DNA from: CAWGXG01 sp963826505
Lineage (GTDB): Bacteria > Chloroflexota > Anaerolineae > Aggregatilineales > Aggregatilineaceae
DNA: 64,000 bases
Assembly (NCBI GenBank): GCA_963826505.1
Contig: CAWGXG010000006.1
Coordinates: 124,001-188,000 of the forward strand
Reading direction: 5' to 3'
Made by a program: the position numbers and the translations under genes
Notes under the pieces: model-generated
Database searches by the model: none
Seen by the model: the letters and a program-made list of their open reading frames with translations, nothing else
What the model was told of the DNA's origin: nothing
In this document: positions 54,535-63,504 of the stretch, one piece after another
How positions within the stretch are numbered: position 1 is the first letter of the stretch
How the letters are laid out: each line of letters begins with the position of its first letter

Positions 54535-55734
54535 TTATACTCCGTAGGTGACCTGGCGTCCGCCGGTTCGGAACAGCACGATCGTGATGCCGATGACCGT
54601 CAGGAAGAGCACAATGGACTGTGCGGCGGCCTTGCCCATGTCGTTGTTGTACACGCCAAGCTGAATGACGCGGTACATCATGGTCGTGGTCGATTGCAGC
54701 GGCCCGCCGCCAGGGGTGAGATAGTCGATCGTGGCATACGTTTCGAAAAACGCATAGGTCAGGTTGGTCACGATCAAGAAGAACGTCGTCGGCGACAGCA
54801 TTGGCCACACAATGTACCAGAAACGCCGCAGGAGTCCTGCCCCGTCAATCGCCCCGGCTTCGATTAAGTCCTGCGGAACGTTTTGCAGACCGGCAATGTA
54901 GAACAGGATGTTAAATCCCAGTGATTTCCACACGCTGGCCATGATAATCGTCCAGGGCGCGACCTTCGGATCGTTGAGCCAGCCCAGCTTGATGCCGAAC
55001 CACTCTCCTCCCAGGTGATTGACCAGTCCACCCGATGGGTTGAACATCAACAAGAAGATGATGCCCGCCACTGCCGGAGACATGGCGTAGGGCCACACCA
55101 GCAAAATCCGGTAAACGTTCGCGCCGCGCACCGGGAGATAGGCCATAGTAGCGATCAACAGCGAGATGCCCATGCTGAGCACGATGATGAAGAATGACAT
55201 AAACATCGTGCGGACGATAATATCGTGATAGGCGGTGTCACCGATCAGCCGGGTGAAATTGTCCATACAAACGGGGACTTCACGCCGTGCCCCCAACCGG
55301 GACAGCATAGTCGACAGACGCAGGGTTTCCAAGGAAGGGTAATACAGGAATACCGCCAGAATCGTCAGTGTCGGCACGAGCAGCGGCAGGGCGATCCACC
55401 AGTGTCTGAAGGTGCCCTGTGTGGGCTGCCGGGTCGCCAACGGATTCTCATGCCGCAGTAGTTTGCGTCCGACGAAAGCGACCGGCGTCACGAACAGGGC
55501 TACGCCGAGGGCGACCAGAATGATGCCTAGCGCCACATCATTCGACGTGCGATCCGATTCAAATGTGCAGTAATTCAGCGGCGACATAAACAGGGTTGAG
55601 CCTACTGCTCCGGCAATGGCTCCTACACCCAACGCGGGCAGCAGCCACAACCCCGAACGCCGGAACAGAACCCCCAAAACCCCTGCCCCCACTGCTGCAC
55701 TGGCCAGTGTTAGAAGCGTTGAGGAAACGATCAT
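54535..55734 (-). CDS. Sugar ABC transporter permease, MalF/UgpA type, extended N-terminus
   Basis: 399 residues, about 100 more than usual. Two or three additional membrane helices (residues 1-100) precede the standard six-helix permease. The EAA loop is DLIEAGAIDGAGLLRRFWYIVWP (about 311-333). The periplasmic loop with VPVCMDNFTRLIGDT is typical. It forms the membrane pore with the MalG-type partner. Separated from the binding-protein gene by a hairpin. Confidence 0.92.
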   Translation of the reverse strand: MIVSSTLLTLASAAVGAGVLGVLFRRSGLWLLPALGVGAIAGAVGSTLFMSPLNYCTFESDRTSNDVALGIILVALGVALFVTPVAFVGRKLLRHENPLATRQPTQGTFRHWWIALPLLVPTLTILAVFLYYPSLETLRLSTMLSRLGARREVPVCMDNFTRLIGDTAYHDIIVRTMFMSFFIIVLSMGISLLIATMAYLPVRGANVYRILLVWPYAMSPAVAGIIFLLMFNPSGGLVNHLGGEWFGIKLGWLNDPKVAPWTIIMASVWKSLGFNILFYIAGLQNVPQDLIEAGAIDGAGLLRRFWYIVWPMLSPTTFFLIVTNLTYAFFETYATIDYLTPGGGPLQSTTTMMYRVIQLGVYNNDMGKAAAQSIVLFLTVIGITIVLFRTGGRQVTYGV

Positions 55735-55773
55735 AATGAAGTGTCTTTCTTAGTGATAGTGATATAACGATTT

Positions 55774-55799
55774 GAGGGGCAGCAGCCCTGCTGCCCCTC
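55774..55799 (-). promoter_or_regulatory. Intergenic hairpin between binding protein and permease genes
   Basis: A 12-base perfect inverted repeat GAGGGGCAGCAG / CTGCTGCCCCTC with a two-base centre, followed on the minus strand by AAATCG rather than a T run. Like malE-malF hairpins it may stabilise the binding-protein mRNA and partly stop transcription into the permeases. Confidence 0.6.
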
Positions 55800-55825
55800 C
55801 TGAGCGCTTAGCGTATGGTGTTCGT

Positions 55826-57178
55826 TTACGGTGCGTTCAGCAGATTGTACTCTTCGATGATCGTGTTCGATGCATCCGCGGCGGCGTCAAGCACAGCCTG
55901 CGGATCGTCATCGGTCAGCAGGACGCGGTCGATCGCAGCGGTGACCTCATTACGAATCGAGGGGAAACCGCCTACGAGCGCGCCGCTGGTCGCCGCAGTG
56001 ACCTGGCTCTGCGTGAGCTGGTCGGCGGCTACGGTCTGGTTGGGATTGGCGTCGAACCAACCCTCAGACTGCAGAAGTTCGTTGGAGCTTTGGCGGATGG
56101 CGATATAGCCGGTGACCTTGTGCCAGTCAGCGGCGTTTTCGGTGTTGGTGAAGTACACCAGGAAGGCCAACGCGCCTTCTTCTACCGCCGGATCGAGACC
56201 ATCGGTCAACCACATGGTCGCGCCGCCGATCAGGTTGCCCGTCCAGCCGGTGTCAGCATTGTAGGGCAGGAATGAAGCGACCGAGTCGAAACCGCCATCG
56301 ACGCCCATCTGGGTGTAGAGGGTCGTGTCCGAGCTGCTGTAGGCCGCCATGGCGACCTGCTGGGTCGAGTACGCCTGGTCAACCGTCGACCAGGAATCGC
56401 CGCCCTGCGCGCCGCTGTAGTACAGGTAGCCCTTATTGTACATGTCGTCCAGCCACTGCAGAACTGCCACACCAGCTTCGCTGTTGAAGGTCACTTCGGT
56501 GGCGCGCTCGTCGCGGCCGTTGCCGTTGTTGACGTAGGTCGCGTTTTCTGAGGCCAGCCACTGCTCGAAGAACCAGCCGTGGTTGGGGAAGGTGAAGCAA
56601 TATTCGGGCGCGTCGCTGAGAGCCATGACCTTCTCGCAAACGGCCTCGACGTCCTGCCACGTCGCCGGCGGAGTGTCATAACCGGCTTCGTTCAAGTATT
56701 TCATGTTGGAGAACATGATCGCCGAGGAGGTGTTCCAGGGCATGGACGAAAACTTGCCATCGACCGTGTAGTAGGCCACCACGGCGGGGACATAGTCGTC
56801 CATGTTGATCGGCATGCCCTCGATCTCGGTACGACCCGCGAACGCGTCGGCTATCGGCTTGAACAGCCCACTATCGCGCGCGTCTTGCGTGGCCGCCTCA
56901 AAGTACTGGACCACGGCCGGCAGTTGGTTCTGTTCAGCAGCGACCGCGACCTGGGCAAACATGGTCTCATAGCTGTAACCGCCAGTGATGTTGATCTGAT
57001 ATTGCGGATACAATTCCATGAATTTGTCCGCGACACCCTGGGCCCAGTCCAGACGATAATCCTGGAAGGCGATCCAAACGTCGACGTTCACTTTGTCCTG
57101 GGCGCGTGATGACGCGGTGGGCGCCATCATCACCATGACCATGGCCAAGACGGTGATGAGAAAAACGAGCTTTTTCAT
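55826..57178 (-). CDS. Extracellular sugar-type solute-binding protein (UgpB-like)
   Basis: 450 residues. Signal peptide 1-27 (KKLVFLITVLAMVMVMMAPTASSRAQ), no lipobox Cys. The mature part begins VNVDVWIAFQDYRLDWAQGVADKF, followed by QLPAVVQYFEAATQD, PWNTSSAIMFSNMKYLNEAG, ... GWTGNLIGGATMWLTDG, the pattern of cluster D carbohydrate-binding proteins, close to glycerol-3-phosphate binding UgpB in overall order. The absence of a lipobox is unusual for a monoderm. The gene diverges from a DeoR regulator and shares with it a palindromic operator. Confidence 0.9.
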   Translation of the reverse strand: MKKLVFLITVLAMVMVMMAPTASSRAQDKVNVDVWIAFQDYRLDWAQGVADKFMELYPQYQINITGGYSYETMFAQVAVAAEQNQLPAVVQYFEAATQDARDSGLFKPIADAFAGRTEIEGMPINMDDYVPAVVAYYTVDGKFSSMPWNTSSAIMFSNMKYLNEAGYDTPPATWQDVEAVCEKVMALSDAPEYCFTFPNHGWFFEQWLASENATYVNNGNGRDERATEVTFNSEAGVAVLQWLDDMYNKGYLYYSGAQGGDSWSTVDQAYSTQQVAMAAYSSSDTTLYTQMGVDGGFDSVASFLPYNADTGWTGNLIGGATMWLTDGLDPAVEEGALAFLVYFTNTENAADWHKVTGYIAIRQSSNELLQSEGWFDANPNQTVAADQLTQSQVTAATSGALVGGFPSIRNEVTAAIDRVLLTDDDPQAVLDAAADASNTIIEEYNLLNAP

Positions 57179-57468
57179 TTGTATCTCCTGTGTCCTAGTC
57201 CAACGGGAAACCTATAACCAAAAGCGGGTGCTGACCGAAATGTCAAGTCATGCTACGGCTTTAGGGTAAAGGTTTCGCTAGTATATTCCTAAATCTGACG
57301 ACACTCCTGGCTAAACTCTGTTAACCATACGTTCCGCTATAGCATCCTCCTTCTGTTTAGAAGTGCGCACTATATCCCCCGCAGCGCACAGCGTGCCGCG
57401 CGTTGGGAGCGCAAAAATGAGGTATGAGGCTGCAATGGTTACTGGGTCGTTATTTCCCTGACGTCTCC

Positions 57469-57498
57469 ATTTTATGACAAATAACGTGCCAGTGCCAA
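57469..57498 (-). promoter_or_regulatory. Promoter of the ABC importer operon
   Basis: Minus strand TTGGCA (57498-57493), 18-base spacer, TAAAAT (57474-57469). It leaves a long leader, about 280 bases, before the binding-protein ATG at 57178. Confidence 0.6.
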
Positions 57499-57517
57499 CC
57501 CGGTTGAACATACCTGG

Positions 57518-57531
57518 TGTTGAAATCAACA
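57518..57531. promoter_or_regulatory. Palindromic operator, copy 1
   Basis: TGTTGA-AA-TCAACA, a perfect palindrome about 20 bases upstream of the -35 of the importer promoter. The same sequence with TT in the centre recurs at 57614-57627, 96 bases away (about nine helical turns). Confidence 0.65.
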
Positions 57532-57539
57532 TGTAGAGT

Positions 57540-57557
57540 CGAACACTGTTATGTTCG
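57540..57557. repeat. Inverted repeat between the two operators
   Basis: CGAACA-N6-TGTTCG, perfect six-base arms, related to the operator half-site by its TGTT core. It may be a third, weaker site. Confidence 0.45.
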
Positions 57558-57603
57558 TGCTAGCCTTAGCATGAGGAAATTGCGGGTTTTTGGGCGGGTC
57601 AAT

Positions 57604-57631
57604 TTGCACTGTGTGTTGATTTCAACATAAT
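57604..57631 (+). promoter_or_regulatory. Promoter of the DeoR operon with an operator in the spacer
   Basis: TTGCAC (57604-57609), 16-base spacer, CATAAT (57626-57631). The palindrome TGTTGA-TT-TCAACA (57614-57627) fills the spacer, so a bound repressor would block this promoter. A further half-site TTCAACA lies at 57631-57637. Confidence 0.6.
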
Positions 57632-57708
57632 TCAACATACAGCATACCCAATTCTCAGGGCCGGATGACCCCTGGCCAGACGATGATGGGAACCTTGAAA
57701 GGTCTACG

Positions 57709-58500
57709 ATGCGCGCATATGAACGGCAGCAAATCATTGTGCAGTTAATCGCAGAAAAAGGGGCTGTGAGCGTCGCTGAGCTGTGCGAGCAGTTTGAGGT
57801 CTCGGATATGACGATCCGGCGCGACCTGTCTCTTCTGGAGGCGACAAACTTGCTGCGGCGCATTCACGGCGGGGCGGTGAGCGCGCGCGGGCGCAGCTAC
57901 GAGCCGCCGGTTCTGACGCGCATCCACGAAGCGCCCGCCGCCAAACGTGCGATCGGCCAATACGCGACCAGTCTGGTTCATGAGGGAGACAGCATTGCGC
58001 TGGATATTGGCACCACTACGCTGGAAATGGCGCGCCATCTTTCCCGGTTGCGTGATATCACTGTGCTGACCAACAGCCTGCCCATCGCGAATCTGTTAAT
58101 CGACCAGCCGGGAATCCGTTTGATGGTGTGCGGCGGAATTGTGCGCACGGGCGAGCATTCGCTAATCGGTCCCATCGCGGAAGACACGTTCAGCCGGTTC
58201 TATGTCGACAAGGCGTTTATCGGTATCGGCGGGGTTGATCTGGTGGCCGGACTCACTGAGTATAATCTCGAAGATGCGGAGGTGAAGCGCCGTATGATTC
58301 AAAACAGCCAGCGCTGCATTCTGCTGACAGACAGCCGCAAATTTGGGCACAAGACGTTCGCCAGCGTTGCGTCACTGGCGGTGGTCGATGAAATCGTCAC
58401 TGATGACAATTTAGATCCGGTTTATCGCACGGAATTGGAAAAAGCCAACATTATCCTGCACATAGTATCTCCTGGTGAGCAAAATACCGATGTCCAATAA
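57709..58500 (+). CDS. DeoR-family transcriptional regulator (GlpR-like)
   Basis: 263 residues. N-terminal winged helix (about 4-57: RQQIIVQLIAEKGAVSVAELCEQFEVSDMTIRRDLSLLE ... RIHGGAV) and a C-terminal DeoR sensor domain (about 75-230: GDSIALDIGTTTLEMARHL, VLTNSLPIANLL, KAFIGIGGVDLVAGLTEYN, CILLTDSRKFG). DeoR proteins respond to phosphorylated sugars. With the divergent importer and downstream phosphodiesterases, glycerol phosphate or a phospho-sugar is a plausible inducer. AAAGG precedes the ATG. Confidence 0.93.
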   Translation: MRAYERQQIIVQLIAEKGAVSVAELCEQFEVSDMTIRRDLSLLEATNLLRRIHGGAVSARGRSYEPPVLTRIHEAPAAKRAIGQYATSLVHEGDSIALDIGTTTLEMARHLSRLRDITVLTNSLPIANLLIDQPGIRLMVCGGIVRTGEHSLIGPIAEDTFSRFYVDKAFIGIGGVDLVAGLTEYNLEDAEVKRRMIQNSQRCILLTDSRKFGHKTFASVASLAVVDEIVTDDNLDPVYRTELEKANIILHIVSPGEQNTDVQ

Positions 58501-59326
58501 TACCCATAACAACCCGCCTGCCGGTCCTTCCAAAGTATTGTTGATCGTCTTTGATGGCTGTCGCCCGGATGCGTTGGCACAAGCTCACACGCCGCATGTG
58601 GACACGCTCTGGCAGACGGGCGCGTATACGTGGTCGGCGCGCACGGTGATGCCGAGCTGGTCATTGCCGACGCACATGTCGATGTTTCGCAGTGTGAATC
58701 CGGAAAAACACGGCGTACATGATAACCTGTTTCAGCCGACGGCCGCGGCCTTTCCCAGCGTGATCGATGTGGCGCACCGGGCTGGATTGAAAACAGCCAT
58801 GTTCTACAGTTGGGATGAACTACGCGACCTGTCCGCCTATGGCAGCGTGGATATGAGTTTTTTCCGCAACGCATATATCACGAACAACATTGACGAGATT
58901 GTAGCTGAGCAGGCCGCTGTTCATATTACGAGTTACCAGCCCGATCTCGCGCTGATTTACCTGTGCGAATCCGATCTGGACGGGCACGATCACGGTTGGA
59001 TGTCACAGCCCTACATCAAGGCGATCGAGCGCATGGACCACGCCTTGGGGCACGTCCTGGCCGGGCTGGACTCCGCCGGGCTGCGCGACCAGTATACGCT
59101 GCTGCTGCTGGCCGATCACGGCGGGCACGAGCTCACCCACGGCACCGACTGCGCCGAAGACATGACCATCCCCTGGATTCTCAACGGACCGCGTGTGAAG
59201 CCCGGCTGTGTGATACAAGGCCCGGTACGTATTATTGACACAGCCGCGACGATCGCCCATATGCTTGACTTAGCGCGCCCTGCGGAATGGGATGGTCAGC
59301 CCATCATGGACGCGCTTTATGAGTGA
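58490..59326 (+). CDS. Alkaline-phosphatase superfamily phosphodiesterase/nucleotide pyrophosphatase-like
   Basis: 278 residues from the ATG at 58490, overlapping the end of the regulator gene (GGTGAG ahead). Metal and nucleophile motifs are VLLIVFDGCRPDAL (Asp), WSLPTHMSMFR (Thr nucleophile), LALIYLCESDLDGHDHGW (Asp, His) and LLLADHGGHELTHG (Asp, His). No signal peptide, so cytoplasmic. It should cleave phosphodiesters or phospho-mono-esters with two metal ions. The gene after it overlaps by 8 bases, so the pair is coupled. Confidence 0.88.
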   Translation: MSNNTHNNPPAGPSKVLLIVFDGCRPDALAQAHTPHVDTLWQTGAYTWSARTVMPSWSLPTHMSMFRSVNPEKHGVHDNLFQPTAAAFPSVIDVAHRAGLKTAMFYSWDELRDLSAYGSVDMSFFRNAYITNNIDEIVAEQAAVHITSYQPDLALIYLCESDLDGHDHGWMSQPYIKAIERMDHALGHVLAGLDSAGLRDQYTLLLLADHGGHELTHGTDCAEDMTIPWILNGPRVKPGCVIQGPVRIIDTAATIAHMLDLARPAEWDGQPIMDALYE

Positions 59327-60614
59327 ACGCACGGGGGCGGCGCGCTCGCTGGCGGCACGTCGCCAGAGTTTTTCGCCTGAGCGCACCCTCTGGATCATCG
59401 GGCTGGGTGTGGCGCTCTCGCTGTTGGGCGATCTGACGCTGTACGTGGTGCTGCCGACGCATACCGCCCCAGCCGGGATCGCGCTGGCGGATGTCGGGTT
59501 GATGCTGTCGGCCAACCGCTTGATTCGCATCGTGCTCAACGGGCCGTTGGGTGTGTTGATCGAGCGTGTGCCGCGCCGCAGGATCGCGGTGCCCGCCTTA
59601 TTTTGCGGCGTGGCATCCTCGCTGCTGTATACCGTGCCTGGCTTCTGGACGCTGCTGGTCGGACGGCTGTTGTGGGGTACGGCGTGGGCAGGAGTCTGGC
59701 TGAGCGCCAGCACGATGACGCTCGATATCTCGACCGGCGATAACCGGGGGCGCTTTGTCAGCCGGTTGCAGATGTGGTTTTTCATTGGGTCGGGGATGAG
59801 TTCGCTGATCGGGGGCGTGCTCACCGATTGGCTCGGTTACGTCGCCGCGTTTCGGGTGTGCGCGCTGATTACCTTGGTCGGGGCGGTGGTGTGGTGGCTG
59901 CTGCTCCCGGAAACGCAGACCACACATCATGCACAGTTGGCGCATGGGGGGGTGAACTCCGGCCCCCAATCGTCACCCGGCCAGGAGCATCCGCCCAACC
60001 GTTACCCGGGCGCGCTGATCGCTGCGATCATCCTGCTGGGGGTCAACTGGCTGATCTTTCTGGGCGTGTTGGGCGCCACGCTGCCATTGTTATTGGAAGA
60101 TCGCGTCGGAGACGAGATACACTTACTGGGCCTGCTGATCCCGCTGGCGACCTTCACCGGGGCGATTTCGGCCAGCAGCCAGGGCGTGAGCTTGTTGTCA
60201 TCGTTAGGCGCTGGCTGGCTGTCGGACTATATCCGCAAGCGCTGGGGGTTAGTGATCGTCGCGCTCGTGATCGGCGTCGTGGCGCTGGGCGTGACAGCGG
60301 TCGGTACTGGGATCGTGGTGGTGCTGGCGACTTTGCTGGGCGCGGTCGCGACGAGTGTGCTGCAAACGCAGGTGATGACGCTGGTGGGCGACTATACCAG
60401 CGCGCGCCGCGGGCGTATTCTGGGCGTGTTGAATACGGTTGGTGACCTGGGGAGCGCGGGCGGGCCGCTGCTGGCCTATGCGCTGCTGCCCGTCATTCAC
60501 CTGGGTGGTATCTTCGGGCTGGCGACGGTGCTGCTGGCGGCGATGCTGCCCTGGACCGTTTGGATTGCGCGCCGCGAAACGCAGTTTGCGCCGTCCGAAG
60601 CAGGGGGCGCCTGA
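59319..60614 (+). CDS. Major facilitator superfamily transporter
   Basis: 431 residues from the ATG at 59319 (ATGAGTGA overlap with the phosphodiesterase stop). Twelve membrane helices, with the loop 2-3 motif region IVLNGPLGVLIERVPRRRIAV and a long hydrophilic central loop (about 200-235). Substrate not known; the operon suggests a phosphoester, sugar or alditol. Confidence 0.87.
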   Translation: MSERTGAARSLAARRQSFSPERTLWIIGLGVALSLLGDLTLYVVLPTHTAPAGIALADVGLMLSANRLIRIVLNGPLGVLIERVPRRRIAVPALFCGVASSLLYTVPGFWTLLVGRLLWGTAWAGVWLSASTMTLDISTGDNRGRFVSRLQMWFFIGSGMSSLIGGVLTDWLGYVAAFRVCALITLVGAVVWWLLLPETQTTHHAQLAHGGVNSGPQSSPGQEHPPNRYPGALIAAIILLGVNWLIFLGVLGATLPLLLEDRVGDEIHLLGLLIPLATFTGAISASSQGVSLLSSLGAGWLSDYIRKRWGLVIVALVIGVVALGVTAVGTGIVVVLATLLGAVATSVLQTQVMTLVGDYTSARRGRILGVLNTVGDLGSAGGPLLAYALLPVIHLGGIFGLATVLLAAMLPWTVWIARRETQFAPSEAGGA

Positions 60615-60668
60615 TGAGCGTATGCAAGACCGGATTCTATTGGCGACGAACAGAGAGAGTGCACACGT

Positions 60669-61472
60669 ATGGCAGACAATCCGATGATCTATATCGTGCC
60701 ACCCGATCAGCGCCCGGCCTGGGACAGCCTGCGCGGCATGCCCGCATCGCGCGTGTCGAAGCGCAGGCCGATCATCATTGGCCACCGGGGGGCGCGCAGT
60801 CTGGCACCTGAAAATACGCTGCCCGCTTTCCAGGTGGCGATCGAACTGCAAATCGACGGCGTGGAGTTCGATGTCCAGCGGACGAAAGACGGGCATCTGG
60901 TGGTCTTCCATGACGACGATACCAGCCGCGTGACCGGGGTCGACGGTCAACTGGCTGACATGACGTTGGAGGAAGTCCGGGCGCTAGACGCGGGGGGTTC
61001 ATTCGATGCGCGCTTTCGCGGGGAGCGCATTCCTACCTTGCGCGAGCTGCTCGATTTGCTGCGCCCGACTGATCAATTGCTGTTTGTCGAATTGAAAGAC
61101 CCCTGGCGCTTCCCCGGCCTGGAAGAACAGACGGCGGCGCTGCTGCGCGAATACGATCTCGTCGAGCGATCGCAGGTGCGGTCGTTTTATCACCGCTCGC
61201 TGCACGAGATGGCGCGCGTCGCGCCGGAGATCGCGCTCTCCGAGCTGTGGTGGGATCGCCTGCCTGACGATGACGAAGTTACATTCAAGACCGTAAACGC
61301 GTTTTACCCGCTATATGCGCCCGGCACGATCGCCCAGTTGCACGCGCGTGGCCAGGAAGCCGAAGCGTGGACGGTCAACGATCTGGATGTGGCGCGCGCG
61401 CTGATGGCCGACGGCATCGACGCCCTGACAACCGATCACCCGGATCGCCTGCTCGCGCTGTTCGCGACGTAA
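60669..61472 (+). CDS. Glycerophosphodiester phosphodiesterase
   Basis: 267 residues. IIGHRGARSLAPENTLPAFQVAIELQIDGVEFDVQRTKDGHLVVFHDDD holds the catalytic His pair and the metal-binding Glu/Asp of GDPD enzymes. Later come LFVELK and EAWTVNDLDVARALMADGIDALTTDHPD, the usual C-terminal strand-helix. No signal peptide. It splits glycerophosphodiesters to glycerol-3-phosphate and an alcohol, which agrees with a UgpB-like importer and GlpR-like regulator in this cluster. It is 54 bases after the MFS gene. Confidence 0.93.
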   Translation: MADNPMIYIVPPDQRPAWDSLRGMPASRVSKRRPIIIGHRGARSLAPENTLPAFQVAIELQIDGVEFDVQRTKDGHLVVFHDDDTSRVTGVDGQLADMTLEEVRALDAGGSFDARFRGERIPTLRELLDLLRPTDQLLFVELKDPWRFPGLEEQTAALLREYDLVERSQVRSFYHRSLHEMARVAPEIALSELWWDRLPDDDEVTFKTVNAFYPLYAPGTIAQLHARGQEAEAWTVNDLDVARALMADGIDALTTDHPDRLLALFAT

Positions 61473-61508
61473 GTTTTTGCTGAAATCCCTTATAGATCAG
61501 GACGAATC

Positions 61509-62483
61509 ATGCACGTTGAATATATCGGACTGCTGGACACTATCGATCTTTCAGAGCGCCGCGTCCCGGTGCTGACTCTGCACGGTCCAGAGGCCGGGCC
61601 AGTGCTGTGGCTGACGGCCAGTTGTCACGGCGACGAGGTGACCGGCGTCGAAGTGATTCACCGTGTTTTCGAGTGGCTTCAGGCGGGGAATCTGGCGCGG
61701 GGCACGGTCTACGCGATGCCGGTCATGAATCCGATGGGCAGCGAATTGGTGCAGCACCGCGTCCCGCTGGATAACGAGAATCTCAACCGCTGGTATCCCG
61801 GCAGCTCGGAGGGATCGATCACCGAGCGGATCGCGCACCGCATTTATCATCGTATCGTGCAGACGCGCCCCGATCTGGTGATCGATATTCACACCATGCA
61901 TACCGATCTCTCGCTGCCGTTCATTATCCTGGATCGCTTCACGGACGACGATCACGAAGAGATTGTCAATCGGCTGGAGTCCGTCACGGCGGCGTTTGGC
62001 GTGACGACCGTGTACGATTTCGACATGGAAGAATATCAAAAGCTGTATCTGCATCGCAGTCTGCCGGGGGCGCTGCTCAACCACGCGCACATTCTGGCGT
62101 TCACCGTGGAGCTTGGCCCGCCGCGCATCGTTATGGAGCGCTTTGTCGAGGCGGGCGTGCAGGGGGTGCTGAACAGCATGGGCTGGCTCGGCATGATCGA
62201 GCGCGCGCCCGATGCCTGGCGCGACGCGCACGAAATCCGCGCGGGCTATGCGCTGCGCCGCGATCACGAGATTCGCGCTAACACGACGGGCATGATGAAG
62301 TATCTGGTCGCGGCGGGGGATTATGTGCGCGCCGGGCAGCCCGTCGCTCGTGTGAAGAATCTGATCGGGCTGCCCGTCGAGACGGTGGTCGCGCCGTGTG
62401 ATGGCTATGTGCTGTATCTCGGTAACCGGGTGATGGTTATCCCCGGCACCGAGATCATGGCGCTGGCCGTAGCGGATACTTAG
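61509..62483 (+). CDS. Succinylglutamate desuccinylase/aspartoacylase-family zinc hydrolase
   Basis: 324 residues. Zinc ligands are in ASCHGDEVTGVEVI (His, Glu) and VIDIHTMHTD (His), with NPMGSELVQHRVPLDNENLNRWYPG between. The C-terminal part (about 245-320) is a beta barrel with GDYVRAGQPVARVKNLIG. M14-type enzymes of this group remove acyl groups from amino acids or related compounds. It may act with the preceding GDPD gene (36-base gap), but no direct link is known. Confidence 0.88.
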   Translation: MHVEYIGLLDTIDLSERRVPVLTLHGPEAGPVLWLTASCHGDEVTGVEVIHRVFEWLQAGNLARGTVYAMPVMNPMGSELVQHRVPLDNENLNRWYPGSSEGSITERIAHRIYHRIVQTRPDLVIDIHTMHTDLSLPFIILDRFTDDDHEEIVNRLESVTAAFGVTTVYDFDMEEYQKLYLHRSLPGALLNHAHILAFTVELGPPRIVMERFVEAGVQGVLNSMGWLGMIERAPDAWRDAHEIRAGYALRRDHEIRANTTGMMKYLVAAGDYVRAGQPVARVKNLIGLPVETVVAPCDGYVLYLGNRVMVIPGTEIMALAVADT

Positions 62484-63499
62484 CGGCTGGGCGCCGCGTT
62501 GTTCTTCTGGGCGCGTACCAACCGGATAAACGCGTCTTCCAGCGACGGCGGCACGGCGTCTGCGTCGGTGTAGTGTTGGCCCGCGTCATCCAACATGCGG
62601 CGGGCTTGCGCCAGCGTGGCTTGCGCGTCGCGCGTGGTGATGTGAATCTGCGCGCCGTACAGACTCACGTCGAGCGCGCCGTCCAGGTCGCCGGACTGTT
62701 GGCGATCAGTCAGCAGGCGCATCGCGGCAGGCGCGTCCGCGGGGGTAAGCTGGACGACTTCGTCCGGTAGATAGGTGTTTTTGATCGTACTGGGCGCACC
62801 CTGCGCGATGATCTGGCCGTAGTAAATGAACGCCAGATTCTCGCAATGTTCGGCTTCGTCCATATAGTGCGTCGTGACGAAGATCGTCGTCCCCTCGGCC
62901 GAGATGCGGTACAGCAGGTCCCAGAACGCGCGCCGCGACAGCGGATCGACACCCGCGGTTGGTTCGTCCAGGAAGACGATGTCCGGCTCGTGCAGGATGG
63001 CCGCGCCCAATGCCAGCCGCTGCCGCCAGCCGCCAGACAATTTGGGCGGGGTGTCGTGTTCGCGCCCATGCAGATCGGCCATATCCAGCACGGCGTCGAT
63101 GCGATCGCGCAGGCGGTGGTTGTGCAGACCGTAGCCGCGCCCGTAGAACTTCAGGTTTTCGATCACGGTCAGATCGTTGTAGAGCGTGAATTTCTGCGAC
63201 ATGTAGCCCAGCCGGGCGCGGATGCTCAAGGCCTGCGCGCGCACGTCGTGACCCAAGACGGTGGCGTGCCCGCCGTTGGGCGGTAGCAGTCCGAGCAGCA
63301 TGCGGATCGTGGTGGTCTTGCCGGAGCCGTTCGGCCCCAGGAACCCGAAGATTTGCCCGCGCGGCACGTCGAAGCTGACGCCGTTCACCGCCGTGAACGA
63401 TCCGAATTTCTTGACGAGGCCGCGCACTTCGATCACGTTTTCGACGGTGTGATTGCCGCTGCGGGCCTGATTGGCGTTGTTTTGTTGCGTTGTGTTCAC
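62480..63499 (-). CDS. ABC-2 type exporter ATP-binding protein
   Basis: 339 residues from a GTG at 63499 with AGAGG ahead, five bases after the permease stop; a longer reading to 63652 is inside the permease gene. Walker A GFLGPNGSGKTT, Q-loop YMSQKFTLYNDLTVIENL, signature LSGGWRQRLALGAAIL, Walker B DIVFLDEPTAGVD and the H-loop VTTHYMDEAEH are all present. The C-terminal 100 residues form a regulatory domain. It powers the ABC-2 permease encoded before it; drug or polysaccharide export is common for this type. Confidence 0.93.
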   Translation of the reverse strand: MNTTQQNNANQARSGNHTVENVIEVRGLVKKFGSFTAVNGVSFDVPRGQIFGFLGPNGSGKTTTIRMLLGLLPPNGGHATVLGHDVRAQALSIRARLGYMSQKFTLYNDLTVIENLKFYGRGYGLHNHRLRDRIDAVLDMADLHGREHDTPPKLSGGWRQRLALGAAILHEPDIVFLDEPTAGVDPLSRRAFWDLLYRISAEGTTIFVTTHYMDEAEHCENLAFIYYGQIIAQGAPSTIKNTYLPDEVVQLTPADAPAAMRLLTDRQQSGDLDGALDVSLYGAQIHITTRDAQATLAQARRMLDDAGQHYTDADAVPPSLEDAFIRLVRAQKNNAAPSR

Positions 63500-63504
63500 G
63501 ATTG

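Noticed and set aside
57311..57532. Small ORF in the DeoR/importer gap
   Set aside because: It spans the importer promoter and operator; codon use is unlike that of the genes.
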